A DNA stretch of 47,236 bases, from assembly GCA_903862415.1 (NCBI GenBank), contig CAIOYD010000002.1, positions 1 to 47,236 of the forward strand, in the 5' to 3' direction. Position numbers and translations under genes: made by a program. Below, piece after piece: positions 17,291 to 25,880 of the stretch. The notes under the pieces were generated by a model, which made no database searches, was not told where the DNA came from, and was given only the letters and a program-made list of their open reading frames with translations. The DNA is from an uncultured Oxalobacteraceae bacterium (lineage in GTDB: Bacteria > Pseudomonadota > Gammaproteobacteria > Burkholderiales > Burkholderiaceae_D). Position 1 is the stretch's first letter. Each line of letters begins with the position of its first letter.

Positions 17291-18496
17291 TCAGCCGTGT
17301 TCTGGCGATTGGTTGGTCAGCGCCAACATTAAAAAAATCACCCCACCCGCCAGCAATGCACCACCGGCCACAGCCAGCGCGCTGTTGAACGAGCCGCTCA
17401 CAGACACCAGCCAGGTGGCCAGCGGTGGGCCGCTGATCTGGCCTATGCCATACACGGCGGTCAGCAAACCCATGAGATGATTGGCTGAACCGGTATTGAG
17501 GCGTCGGGCTTCGCGCATGGCAAAAAACACAATCGCACTGAAAGGCAAGCCGACCAGAATACTGGTGCAGATAAAGCCGCTGACATCGGGCATGAAAATC
17601 ACGCACACCACACCAAGCGCCTGAGTCAGATAACACAGCACCAGCATCCAGTGATTGCTGATATGCACAGGCACGCGGGTGGTCAGCGCGGCGCCGATGG
17701 CAATACTTAAACCCAGCATCGGCCAGAATAATTCCGGCCACGGCGAGTGCGGTAACGTCAGCTTGGCCATCACCGGTAAAAAAGTGGCGGTGATAATATA
17801 GCCCAGACCTGCCAGACCATAGCCTGGAATCAGCCAGCGGATTTCGAACTGGCGCTGTCGGTCCGATAGCGCTGGGGTGGACGCTATTTTGGCGCTGGTC
17901 TGGGTCGGACGGGTGGCTTCCGGCACGTTCCCCAGCGTGTTCCAGATCAGCGTGGTCAGGAGCAATCCCATGAAGGCAAACATCAGCCAGCCCTGTTGGG
18001 CCGACCAGCCTGCGGCCACCATCAGACTCACAGGAATGCCGGTAAATAAAATCCCGATGCCCGGTCCGGTAAACACCAGACCCGCTAACGCGGGTGCACC
18101 CAGTTGCGACAGACGCTGCATGCTCCAGCCGGAAGTAAACACAAATACCCAGGCGCTGGCAATCCCGGCCAGACAGCGAAATAACAGCAGCAGTTCCAGT
18201 GAAGTAGTGCAACCCATGGCCAGTGTTGTGGCGACGGTGGCGATCAGTCCGGCACGTATCATCCTCACTGGTTCAGCACGGATCAGCATGCAGGACAGGG
18301 CGCCCAAAAAATAACCAATATAGTTGGACGTCGCCAGCCAGCCACCTTCGGTCAGGTTGATGCTGTGGTCGTGTAACATCATCGGCAGCAGCGGAGAAAA
18401 CGCAAACCGCCCTATGCCCAGCGCGACGCTCATGGCCAGCACGCCGGAGAGGGCGATTTTCCAGGCCAGGGTGCGTTGCCGGGATGCGGTTATCAT
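17291..18496 (-). CDS. YbfB/YjiJ family MFS transporter
   Basis: The 401-residue protein has about twelve hydrophobic segments. The N-terminal signature GIGRFAFSPLLPMML is typical of the YbfB/YjiJ subgroup of the major facilitator superfamily. A GWLATSNYIGYFLGAL segment follows in the second helix. Substrate is unknown; members export or import small molecules by proton exchange. It lies 13 bases downstream of the DMT transporter on the same strand, so the two transporters may be co-transcribed. Confidence 0.88.
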   Translation of the reverse strand: MITASRQRTLAWKIALSGVLAMSVALGIGRFAFSPLLPMMLHDHSINLTEGGWLATSNYIGYFLGALSCMLIRAEPVRMIRAGLIATVATTLAMGCTTSLELLLLFRCLAGIASAWVFVFTSGWSMQRLSQLGAPALAGLVFTGPGIGILFTGIPVSLMVAAGWSAQQGWLMFAFMGLLLTTLIWNTLGNVPEATRPTQTSAKIASTPALSDRQRQFEIRWLIPGYGLAGLGYIITATFLPVMAKLTLPHSPWPELFWPMLGLSIAIGAALTTRVPVHISNHWMLVLCYLTQALGVVCVIFMPDVSGFICTSILVGLPFSAIVFFAMREARRLNTGSANHLMGLLTAVYGIGQISGPPLATWLVSVSGSFNSALAVAGGALLAGGVIFLMLALTNQSPEHG

Positions 18497-18509
18497 TGAG
18501 TACGGAATG

Positions 18510-19400
18510 TCACTGTTTGCCTTTGTGTGGACGGACCACCAGCCACAGCGCGCAGGCGATCAAGACGCCACCAGCCAGATGCGCCGAAGTAATTTCTTCA
18601 CCCAAAAACAGCGCTCCCCACAGGACACCAAACGGTGGAATTAAAAACGTCACGGTGGAAGATTTCACCGGCCCGATATCGGCGATCAGACGGAAATACA
18701 TGATGTAAGCCAGTGCAGTGCAGATCAATCCCAGACAGGCCATAGCCAGCCAGACCTGGCTGCCACCCCAGGATGGCGGCGGTTGGGTGGACACACTCAG
18801 AACAAACGGTGGCAATAACAGTAATGTCGCACCGAGCTGGCTGCCAAAGGCCACCAGTTTGCTGTCGAGTCCGCCCTGATCGGAAATCCAGCGTTTGGTC
18901 AAAAAACCGGCCAGTCCATAACAGCTGGTGGCAATCAGACAGGCAGCCGCTCCCAGTAATACCTGGGCAGTCATGGCCACAGGACCGGTGCGCGTCAGTA
19001 CCGCTACGCCGGCCAGACCAAACAGTACCCCGGCAGCTTTTGATACTGTGAGTTGTTCAGAAAAAAACAGTGCGCCGATGACAATTCCCATGAGTGGGGT
19101 GGTGGCATTGAAAATCGCGGAATAGCCAGCCGGCAATACCTGGGCGGCAAAGTTATACATCAGCACCGGAATACCGGAGCTGACCACACCCAGTAGCAAC
19201 AGGGCACGTAATTTCCCCTTGAAGTGCAGCGGGCAGCTCATCACCAACAGGATCAGCAGTAAGCCCAGCGAAGCAAACAGTACTCGTAAAAACGAACTGG
19301 GAAAAATGCCCAGCACAGGTACTATCATGCGCATAAATAAAAAACTGGCTCCCCAGATAGCGGAGAGGGAAATCAGGCGTAAAAAATCGGTGGTTTTCAA
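18510..19400 (-). CDS. DMT superfamily (EamA) transporter
   Basis: The protein of about 296 residues has ten predicted membrane helices in two EamA repeats, with SAIWGASFLFMR at the start and PPFGVLWGALFLGE in the second repeat. EamA proteins export amino acids and other metabolites; the substrate here is unknown. No ATG lies near the conserved start. I chose TTG at 19400 (K-T-T-D-F-L follows), preceded by AGAAGAG at a suitable distance. The frame is open a further 57 codons upstream to 19571, but that part is hydrophilic, unlike family members, and would overlap the pump promoter. Confidence 0.85.
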   Translation of the reverse strand: MKTTDFLRLISLSAIWGASFLFMRMIVPVLGIFPSSFLRVLFASLGLLLILLVMSCPLHFKGKLRALLLLGVVSSGIPVLMYNFAAQVLPAGYSAIFNATTPLMGIVIGALFFSEQLTVSKAAGVLFGLAGVAVLTRTGPVAMTAQVLLGAAACLIATSCYGLAGFLTKRWISDQGGLDSKLVAFGSQLGATLLLLPPFVLSVSTQPPPSWGGSQVWLAMACLGLICTALAYIMYFRLIADIGPVKSSTVTFLIPPFGVLWGALFLGEEITSAHLAGGVLIACALWLVVRPHKGKQ

Positions 19401-19538
19401 AAGCGGCTCTTCTATTGAAGCTGTGTGGACTGGTCCGTCAGGCTGGTGGAGTTGCGAGGACGTATTTTGCCAGCATTTGGACTTTTCTGTTGAACAACGC
19501 GAATTATCAGGAAGAGATACTTTAGGAAACAAGGAATT

Positions 19539-19568
19539 TTGAAAATTCCCGTTATAATTGCCTATAAT
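19539..19568 (+). promoter_or_regulatory. Sigma-70-like promoter of the RND efflux operon
   Basis: TTGAAA (19539-19544) and a perfect TATAAT (19563-19568) are separated by 18 bases, and the pump ATG is 29 bases after the -10 box. It lies between the divergent DMT transporter and the pump. A second TATAAT overlaps the spacer at 19553. No clear operator palindrome for a TetR or MarR repressor is visible, and no regulator gene is adjacent. Confidence 0.6.
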
Positions 19569-19597
19569 CAATAGATGTTCTTGGAAAATAATACAAC

Positions 19598-22500
19598 ATG
19601 TGGATAGTTAACGTCGCACTGAGGCGCCCGTATACGTTTATCGTGATGGCGCTGCTGATCATTTTATCAACTCCGTTGGTGTTGACCAAGATGGCTACCG
19701 ATATATTTCCTGAAGTAAATATTCCCGCCATCAGCATCGTCTGGACCTATACCGGCCTGTCTGCGCAAGACATGGCGCAAAGGATCGTGGCGGTTAATGA
19801 GCGCAGTCTGACGACGACGGTGAGTGATATCGAGCATATCGAGTCACATTCTCTTGCCGGTATTGCAGTCATCAAAGTGTTTTTTCAGCCGAATGCCAAC
19901 ATTCAAAGTGCACTCTCGCAGGTGGTGGCGATCGAACAGGCGCAGTTGCGCAGCATGCCGCCGGGGATTACTCCTCCCTTCATCATTAAATATTCGGCTT
20001 CCATGATTCCGGTGTTGCAACTGGGAATTTCCAGTACCTCGATGCCTGAGCAAGCCCTAGGTGATAACGCGATTAACTTTTTGCGCCCGCAACTCGTGAC
20101 TGTGCCCGGCGCGGCCGTACCGTATCCGTTTGGTGGTAAAACCAGGGTGATTTCGGTCGACCTGGATAATCAGGCCATGCTGGCCAAGGGCTTATCTTCG
20201 GCCGATATCGTCAATGCGGTAAGCGTGCAAAATTTGTTGCTCCCCTCAGGTACCATCAAGCTTGGTGAACGGGAAGTTAATCTGAGCATGAATGGTTCAC
20301 CCGATACCATATTGGGTTTGAATAATTTGCCGGTGCTGGCCAAAAACGGCAGCATCACCAGTCTGGGAGAAGTCGCCCGGGTGCGGGATGGCTTTTTGCC
20401 GCAAACCAATATCGTGCGACAAAATGGCCAGCGCGGCGTGTTGATGACGATCTTAAAAAACGGTAATGCTTCGACCCTGGACGTGGTCAGCGCCTTGCGC
20501 GCTATTTTGCCCACAGCCATGCAAAGCCTGCCCAAAGAAATGGATGTCAAGCCGGTACTGGATCAGTCGGTATTTGTACGTGCCGCAATTACGGGTGTGG
20601 TACATGAAGCCCTGATTGCCGCGGTGTTGACTGCGGCACTGATGTTGCTGTTTTTGGGTAACTGGCGCAGCACCAGTATTATCGCCATTTCGATTCCTCT
20701 GTCGATTTTGACCTCGATTATTCTGTTGTATGTGATCGGTGAAACTATCAATATCATGACCTTGGGTGGTCTGGCGCTGGCCGTTGGTATTCTGGTCGAT
20801 GACGCCACGGTGACGATAGAAAACATTGAACGGCATTTACATCTGGGGTCGGAGTTGCATCAGGCGATTCTGGATGGTGCCGGTGAAATTGCTATTCCCG
20901 CACTGGTCTCAACACTGTGTATCTGCATCGTGTTTGTACCGATGTTTTTCCTCACCGGTGTGGCCAAATTTTTATTCGTGCCGCTGGCTGAAGCGGTGGT
21001 GTTTGCCATGCTGGCGTCTTACGTTCTGTCGCGCACCCTGGTGCCTACCATGGTGATGCTGTTGATGGATCGTGCCCACGTGGCCACGCCAGACAATCTG
21101 CTGCAGCGGGCTTATCGTCGTTTTGATGCTGGCTTTGAACGGTTTCGCGGCGGGTATGTGGTTATTCTGTCGAAACTACTGACGCACCGGAAAAGTTTTG
21201 CTGCGCTGTTTCTGGGATTCTGTTTGTTATCGCTGGGTTTGGTGGCGCTGTTGGGGCGAGATTTTTTTCCGGCTGTCGATACCGGGCAAATTCGCCTGCA
21301 TATGCGCACGCCGACCGGTACCCGGATAGAAGAAACCGCCAGAGTCGCTGATCAGATAGAAAAACATATCCGTACACTCATTCCTGCAAATGAGCTCGAA
21401 ACTGTACTGGATAATCTGGGTTTGCCATATAGTGGCTTTAATCTTTCCTTCAGTAATTCCGGCACTATTGGTCCGATGGATGGCGAAATTTTACTGTCGT
21501 TAAATGAACACCATCAACCCAGTCAGCATTATGTTGACTTGTTACGGCGTGAATTGCCGCAACAATTTCCCGGGGTGGAATTTTTCTTTCAGCCCGCCGA
21601 TATTGTGACCCAGATTTTGAATTTCGGTTTGCCTGCGGCCATTGATGTGCAGATTTCCGGAGCCAATGTGGCGGGCAATTATCAGATTCTGAACAAGTTG
21701 ATGAAACAGATTAAACAGATTCCCGGCGCTGTCGATGTACATATTCATCAAAAATTGGATCAACCGGCATTGGCACTGAATATAGACAGAAACCAGATCA
21801 AGCAAATCGGTTTAAATCCGGTGGACGTGGCGCAAAATTTATTAGTTTCTACTTCCGGCAGTTTTCAGACCGCGCCCGCTTTCTGGTTAAATCCAGCCAA
21901 TGGCGTGGTCTACAGCATTGCCATTCAGACGCCGCAATATCAGCTTGAAAGTCTGGATGCGTTGTTACGCACGCCGGTAAAAGGCCCGGGTAATACTAAC
22001 TCGCAATTATTAAGTAATCTGGTGCAGGTGGCTCCGGCCGCACAAATGGCCGATGTCTCGCATTACAATATTCAGCCGGTGCTTGACCTGTATGTCAGCG
22101 TCGAAGGACGAGATCTGGGTGCGGTGGCCGCGCAGATCGAACAACTGGTCGCGCAGACTCAGCCGGCATTGGCGCGCGGCAGCCATCTGCTCATGCGTGG
22201 TCAGGTGGAAACCATGAAATCTTCCTTCTGGGGACTGGGCATTGGATTACTCATGGCGATTGTGTTGGTGTATCTGCTCATTGTGGTGAACTTTCAATCG
22301 TGGATCGATCCGGTGATTATCATATCGGCACTGCCAGCGGCGCTCGCGGGCATCGTCTGGATGCTGTTTTTAACTGGCACGCACCTGAGTGTACCGGCAC
22401 TCACTGGTGCCATCATGACCATGGGTGTGGCTACGGCGAACAGTATTTTGGTGGTGGCGTTTGCGCGCGAACGACTGCAGGCCGGCCTGCCACCGTTGTC

Positions 22501-22738
22501 AGCGGCGCTGGAAGCTGGTGCCACCCGTATCCGACCAGTGATGATGACCGCGCTGGCCATGGTCATCGGGATGATTCCCATGGCTATTGGTTTTGGCGAA
22601 GGTGCGGAACAAAATGCTCCGCTGGGTCGGGCTGTGATCGGCGGACTGTTGTTTGCCACGGTCTCGACATTGTTTTTTGTGCCGGTAGTGTTTGCCGCCG
22701 CACATCGTTATCTGGCACACAAAAAGTCGTTGCCGTGA
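19598..22738 (+). CDS. RND efflux pump, inner-membrane permease (HAE/AcrB-like)
   Basis: The 1046-residue protein has the two-fold RND layout: an N-terminal helix, a large periplasmic loop, helices 2-6, a second loop, and helices 8-12. Helix 4 contains the proton-relay pair Asp401-Asp402 (GILVDDATVTIEN). In helix 10 the position equal to AcrB Lys940 is Ala947 (MGVATANSILVV), as in a distinct RND branch. It would export hydrophobic compounds or other toxicants by proton exchange as a trimer with the adaptor and channel encoded next. The permease-adaptor-channel order differs from the usual adaptor-first order. Substrates cannot be read. Confidence 0.93.
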   Translation: MWIVNVALRRPYTFIVMALLIILSTPLVLTKMATDIFPEVNIPAISIVWTYTGLSAQDMAQRIVAVNERSLTTTVSDIEHIESHSLAGIAVIKVFFQPNANIQSALSQVVAIEQAQLRSMPPGITPPFIIKYSASMIPVLQLGISSTSMPEQALGDNAINFLRPQLVTVPGAAVPYPFGGKTRVISVDLDNQAMLAKGLSSADIVNAVSVQNLLLPSGTIKLGEREVNLSMNGSPDTILGLNNLPVLAKNGSITSLGEVARVRDGFLPQTNIVRQNGQRGVLMTILKNGNASTLDVVSALRAILPTAMQSLPKEMDVKPVLDQSVFVRAAITGVVHEALIAAVLTAALMLLFLGNWRSTSIIAISIPLSILTSIILLYVIGETINIMTLGGLALAVGILVDDATVTIENIERHLHLGSELHQAILDGAGEIAIPALVSTLCICIVFVPMFFLTGVAKFLFVPLAEAVVFAMLASYVLSRTLVPTMVMLLMDRAHVATPDNLLQRAYRRFDAGFERFRGGYVVILSKLLTHRKSFAALFLGFCLLSLGLVALLGRDFFPAVDTGQIRLHMRTPTGTRIEETARVADQIEKHIRTLIPANELETVLDNLGLPYSGFNLSFSNSGTIGPMDGEILLSLNEHHQPSQHYVDLLRRELPQQFPGVEFFFQPADIVTQILNFGLPAAIDVQISGANVAGNYQILNKLMKQIKQIPGAVDVHIHQKLDQPALALNIDRNQIKQIGLNPVDVAQNLLVSTSGSFQTAPAFWLNPANGVVYSIAIQTPQYQLESLDALLRTPVKGPGNTNSQLLSNLVQVAPAAQMADVSHYNIQPVLDLYVSVEGRDLGAVAAQIEQLVAQTQPALARGSHLLMRGQVETMKSSFWGLGIGLLMAIVLVYLLIVVNFQSWIDPVIIISALPAALAGIVWMLFLTGTHLSVPALTGAIMTMGVATANSILVVAFARERLQAGLPPLSAALEAGATRIRPVMMTALAMVIGMIPMAIGFGEGAEQNAPLGRAVIGGLLFATVSTLFFVPVVFAAAHRYLAHKKSLP

Positions 22739-22769
22739 GCGTCATTTAAATAAGAAAAGTAGAAAAATT

Positions 22770-23972
22770 ATGTCTGAACACCATCATTCGCAATTGGGTA
22801 TGCACCCGCCGGGTACTGAAAATCTGACCCACGCTGCTATCTTGCGTCGTGCCAAAGTGATCACGACGATGCTGGTTTTGCTGCTGTTAATTGGAGCCGG
22901 TGTCACCATCTTCATGAAAGTGCTGCATGCACAACACCTGGCTGGCACCATGGAACAGCAATCGCATGTGTATGTCACAACCATGCGCGCCCAGAGTGGT
23001 AATGGCAACGAAAATCTGACGCTGCCAAGTACCTTGCAGGGCATTATTGAAGCGCCAATTTTTGCCCGCAGCAGTGGTTATGTGCTGCGCTGGCATAAAG
23101 ATATAGGCGCGGTGGCGCATAAAAATGACTTGCTGGCTGAAATTGATGCTCCGGAAATGGACGCCCAGTTAGCGCAGGCCGTTGCCAGTAAAGCGCAGGC
23201 AGTGTCGAGTCTGGATCTGGCGCAGACCTCGGCGCAGCGCTGGGAAGAATTGCGTAAAAAAGATGCCGTCACGCAGCAGGAATTAAATGAACGTCGCAGC
23301 GCTTATACCCAGGCGCAGGCCAATCTGGCAGCTGCGCAGGCGAATCTGCAACGGTTGCAAGATTTGCAGGACTACAAAAAAGTACGGGCACCTTTTTCCG
23401 GCGTGATCATCCACCGAAATATTGAAGTCGGTGATCTGATCGATGGTGGTGGTGCTGGTAAAGCCTTGTTCACCATGGCCAAAGTCAGCCAGTTGCGTCT
23501 GTACGTGTATGTTCCGCAGGCCTATGCGCAGCGGATTCATGTCGGCGATGCGGTGTCAGTCACCCAGCATGAATTGCCCGGACAAACCTTTGCCGGCAAA
23601 GTGGTGCGTATCGCCGGCGCCATCGATGTGGCGAGCCGAACTCTGCAAATGGAAATTAATTTGCCTAACCAGGATGGACATTTGCTTGCTGGTTCCTATG
23701 TGGAAGCAGGTTTCCATGTACCAGGGAACGACAAACAGTTATATGTCACTGCGAATGTACTTTTATTCCGTCCGGAAGGAACCCAGATCGCCGTGGTTGA
23801 TGCCACAGGTCGTGTTCGCCTGCATCACGTTACGGTCGGTCATGATCTGGGTAAAACGGTGGAAATTTTGTCTGGCATCAGCGCTGGCGATCAGCTGGTT
23901 CTCAATCCGCCCGATTCGTTAGCGGATAATGATTTGGTGCGGGTTCAGACAGCCGGAAAAAATCCTTTATGA
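22770..23972 (+). CDS. RND efflux periplasmic adaptor (membrane fusion protein)
   Basis: The 400-residue protein has a cytoplasmic His-rich start (MSEHHHSQLG), one membrane helix (about 31-50), a biotinyl-lipoyl half (YVLRWHKDIGAVAHKNDLLA), an alpha-helical hairpin rich in Ala/Gln and a second lipoyl half (KVRAPFSGVIIHRN), then beta-barrel and membrane-proximal domains. It bridges pump and channel. ATG 22770 is preferred because the upstream extension overlaps the pump gene and is not family-like. It overlaps the next gene by 4 bp. Confidence 0.93.
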   Translation: MSEHHHSQLGMHPPGTENLTHAAILRRAKVITTMLVLLLLIGAGVTIFMKVLHAQHLAGTMEQQSHVYVTTMRAQSGNGNENLTLPSTLQGIIEAPIFARSSGYVLRWHKDIGAVAHKNDLLAEIDAPEMDAQLAQAVASKAQAVSSLDLAQTSAQRWEELRKKDAVTQQELNERRSAYTQAQANLAAAQANLQRLQDLQDYKKVRAPFSGVIIHRNIEVGDLIDGGGAGKALFTMAKVSQLRLYVYVPQAYAQRIHVGDAVSVTQHELPGQTFAGKVVRIAGAIDVASRTLQMEINLPNQDGHLLAGSYVEAGFHVPGNDKQLYVTANVLLFRPEGTQIAVVDATGRVRLHHVTVGHDLGKTVEILSGISAGDQLVLNPPDSLADNDLVRVQTAGKNPL

Positions 23973-25378
23973 AGCGCTCATCTGCCTTACTGCTGTTACT
24001 CACACTCAGCGCCTGTGCTGTCGGTCCGGATTATAAGCGTCCACCGCTGAATCTGCCGACCCAATGGCAAAGTGCGACGGATTTTCATCCGGCTGTGCCG
24101 GGTGATGCCCAGTTCAAAGGCAACTGGTGGGAAATGTTTGCTGATCCACAGCTCAATAAGCTGGTTCAACAGGCGCTCAAGCAGAATCAGACATTGCAGG
24201 GTGCTGTCGAACACGTGCAGCAGGCGCGACTGCAACGACAGATTGTGTCATCGGCGCAGTTGCCGCAAGTCGCATTACAGGCCAGTGATGCACGGTTTAA
24301 ATCGGCTATTAATCGGCCGGTCGCAGCCTATGGTCAGGTCAATACTTCTACGCTACAAAATAATCCTCAGCTGGGTCTGGTAGTGAGTTATGAGGCCGAT
24401 TTTTTTGGTCGTGCGCGCCGCATGACGGAAAGCGCCACTGCGGCCGAGGTCGGGGCCGGTTTTGATTTTGAAAATACCCGACTGATGTTGCTTGCTGAAT
24501 TGGCCACGACTTATTTTCGCTTGCGAGCGCTTGATGAAGAGATTGAGCTGGTGCAGCAAGGTGTGCTATATCAGGAAAAAAATCTGACACTCATACGCGA
24601 TCGTCATGAACTCGATTATGCATCCGGTCTGGATCTGGCGCAGCAGCAGGCCTTGTTCGATGCCAGTAAAACTCAGCTGACACTGCTGCAAAATCAACGC
24701 GCGCTGCTCAAAAATGCCCTCGCAACACTCACAGGAACAGCAGCCCCGGAATTCAACCTGGCTGCACAGTCAGCATTACAACCTGTGCCACTGTTGGGCG
24801 TCGGATTGCCCGCAGATGTGCTGCAGCGACGTCCGGATATTTCTGCCGCAGAACGTGCCATGGCAGCAGCCAATGCTCGTATCGGTGTGGCACAGGCTGG
24901 CTATTATCCCACTCTGATGCTCAATGCCAGCGGCGGTTGGGACAGTACCCAGATGGCCAATTTGTTCAGCGCCCCAAGTCTGCTGTGGGCGTTGGGCGCA
25001 TCTTTGACGCAAACCGTGTTTGATGCCGGTAAAACCAGTGCCAATGCCCATCTGGCAGAATCGATTTATGTGCAGACCGTTGCCGGTTATCGCCAGACTG
25101 TCTTGGTAGCGTTGCAGGAAGTGCAGAATGGCATCGACAGCCAGAAGCAACTCACTGAGGCTCTTGTTGAGGCAACCGCTGCCGAAAAAAGTGCGCAACA
25201 GGTTCTGGAACTGGCCAATGTGCGTTACAGCGGTGGACTCGACAGTTATCTGAATGTGATCGTCGCTCAGGAAGCGATGCTCAATAACCAGCGACTGCGT
25301 GCGCAAATCCATGGGCAACAGCTGCAGAATGCCGTCTATCTGGTCAAAGCTCTCGGTGGTGGCTGGCAGGGATTGTAG
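23969..25378 (+). CDS. RND efflux outer-membrane lipoprotein (NodT/OprM family)
   Basis: The 469-residue protein has a lipoprotein signal with lipobox LSAC (Cys16) followed by AVGPDYKRP, the standard start of NodT-family channels. Two OEP repeats follow, with the LPADVLQRRPDI segment in the second half. It forms a trimeric channel through the outer membrane for the pump encoded upstream. Its ATG overlaps the adaptor stop (ATGA), giving translational coupling. The operon ends here: the next gene is convergent, with its stop 2 bases away. Confidence 0.95.
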   Translation: MKRSSALLLLLTLSACAVGPDYKRPPLNLPTQWQSATDFHPAVPGDAQFKGNWWEMFADPQLNKLVQQALKQNQTLQGAVEHVQQARLQRQIVSSAQLPQVALQASDARFKSAINRPVAAYGQVNTSTLQNNPQLGLVVSYEADFFGRARRMTESATAAEVGAGFDFENTRLMLLAELATTYFRLRALDEEIELVQQGVLYQEKNLTLIRDRHELDYASGLDLAQQQALFDASKTQLTLLQNQRALLKNALATLTGTAAPEFNLAAQSALQPVPLLGVGLPADVLQRRPDISAAERAMAAANARIGVAQAGYYPTLMLNASGGWDSTQMANLFSAPSLLWALGASLTQTVFDAGKTSANAHLAESIYVQTVAGYRQTVLVALQEVQNGIDSQKQLTEALVEATAAEKSAQQVLELANVRYSGGLDSYLNVIVAQEAMLNNQRLRAQIHGQQLQNAVYLVKALGGGWQGL

Positions 25379-25380
25379 AA

Positions 25381-25872
25381 TTACAGTACGCCTTCGTGCT
25401 GCAGCAAAAACTTTTTCCGGTCCAGTCCGCCATCGTAACCAGTTAATGCACCGTTGCTGCCCAGCACACGGTGGCAGGGCACGATGATGGACAGTGGATT
25501 GCGTCCAATAGCGCCACCGACAGCACGCACAGCCCGGGGTCTGTCAATCAATCTGGCATGAGCCGCATAACTGCTGGTCTGACCATAGTCGATGCTCAGC
25601 AGCGCCTGCCAGACTTGTTGTTGAAATTCGGTTCCCGATAGTGTCAAATCCAGCGGTAAATCAAACTGCCGGCGCTGGCCGTTAAAATATTCCTGCAATT
25701 GTTGGCCAGTGTGTTGCAACAGCGGATGTTGCCCCGTGCTGATCCAGTCGTAGGTACCCTTGAAATTGCGCTGATCAAAAAAATACACACCACATAAACC
25801 GGTGTCGGTGGCGGCCAGCGTCAGGGGGCCCAAAGGAGAGGCGATTTCGCAGGTATAGACAGGCAGTGACAT
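25381..25872 (-). CDS. ogt: Methylated-DNA--protein-cysteine methyltransferase
   Basis: The 163-residue protein has the acceptor motif IIVPCHRV with Cys133, the recognition-helix region (TEFQQQVWQALLSIDYGQTSSY) and the C-terminal GYDGGLDRKKFLL. It removes methyl groups from O6-methylguanine by suicidal transfer to its own cysteine. Start ATG 25872 has GGAGG just before it (read on the minus strand) and lies 8 bases after the Ada-AlkA stop, so the two form an alkylation-repair operon. The O6-methylguanine function absent from the fusion protein is supplied by this gene. Confidence 0.94.
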   Translation of the reverse strand: MSLPVYTCEIASPLGPLTLAATDTGLCGVYFFDQRNFKGTYDWISTGQHPLLQHTGQQLQEYFNGQRRQFDLPLDLTLSGTEFQQQVWQALLSIDYGQTSSYAAHARLIDRPRAVRAVGGAIGRNPLSIIVPCHRVLGSNGALTGYDGGLDRKKFLLQHEGVL

Positions 25873-25880
25873 GGGAGGTC

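Noticed and set aside
19401-19571. N-terminal extension of the DMT transporter to 19571
   Set aside because: The 57 extra residues are hydrophilic, unlike EamA proteins, and would run through the pump promoter on the opposite strand.
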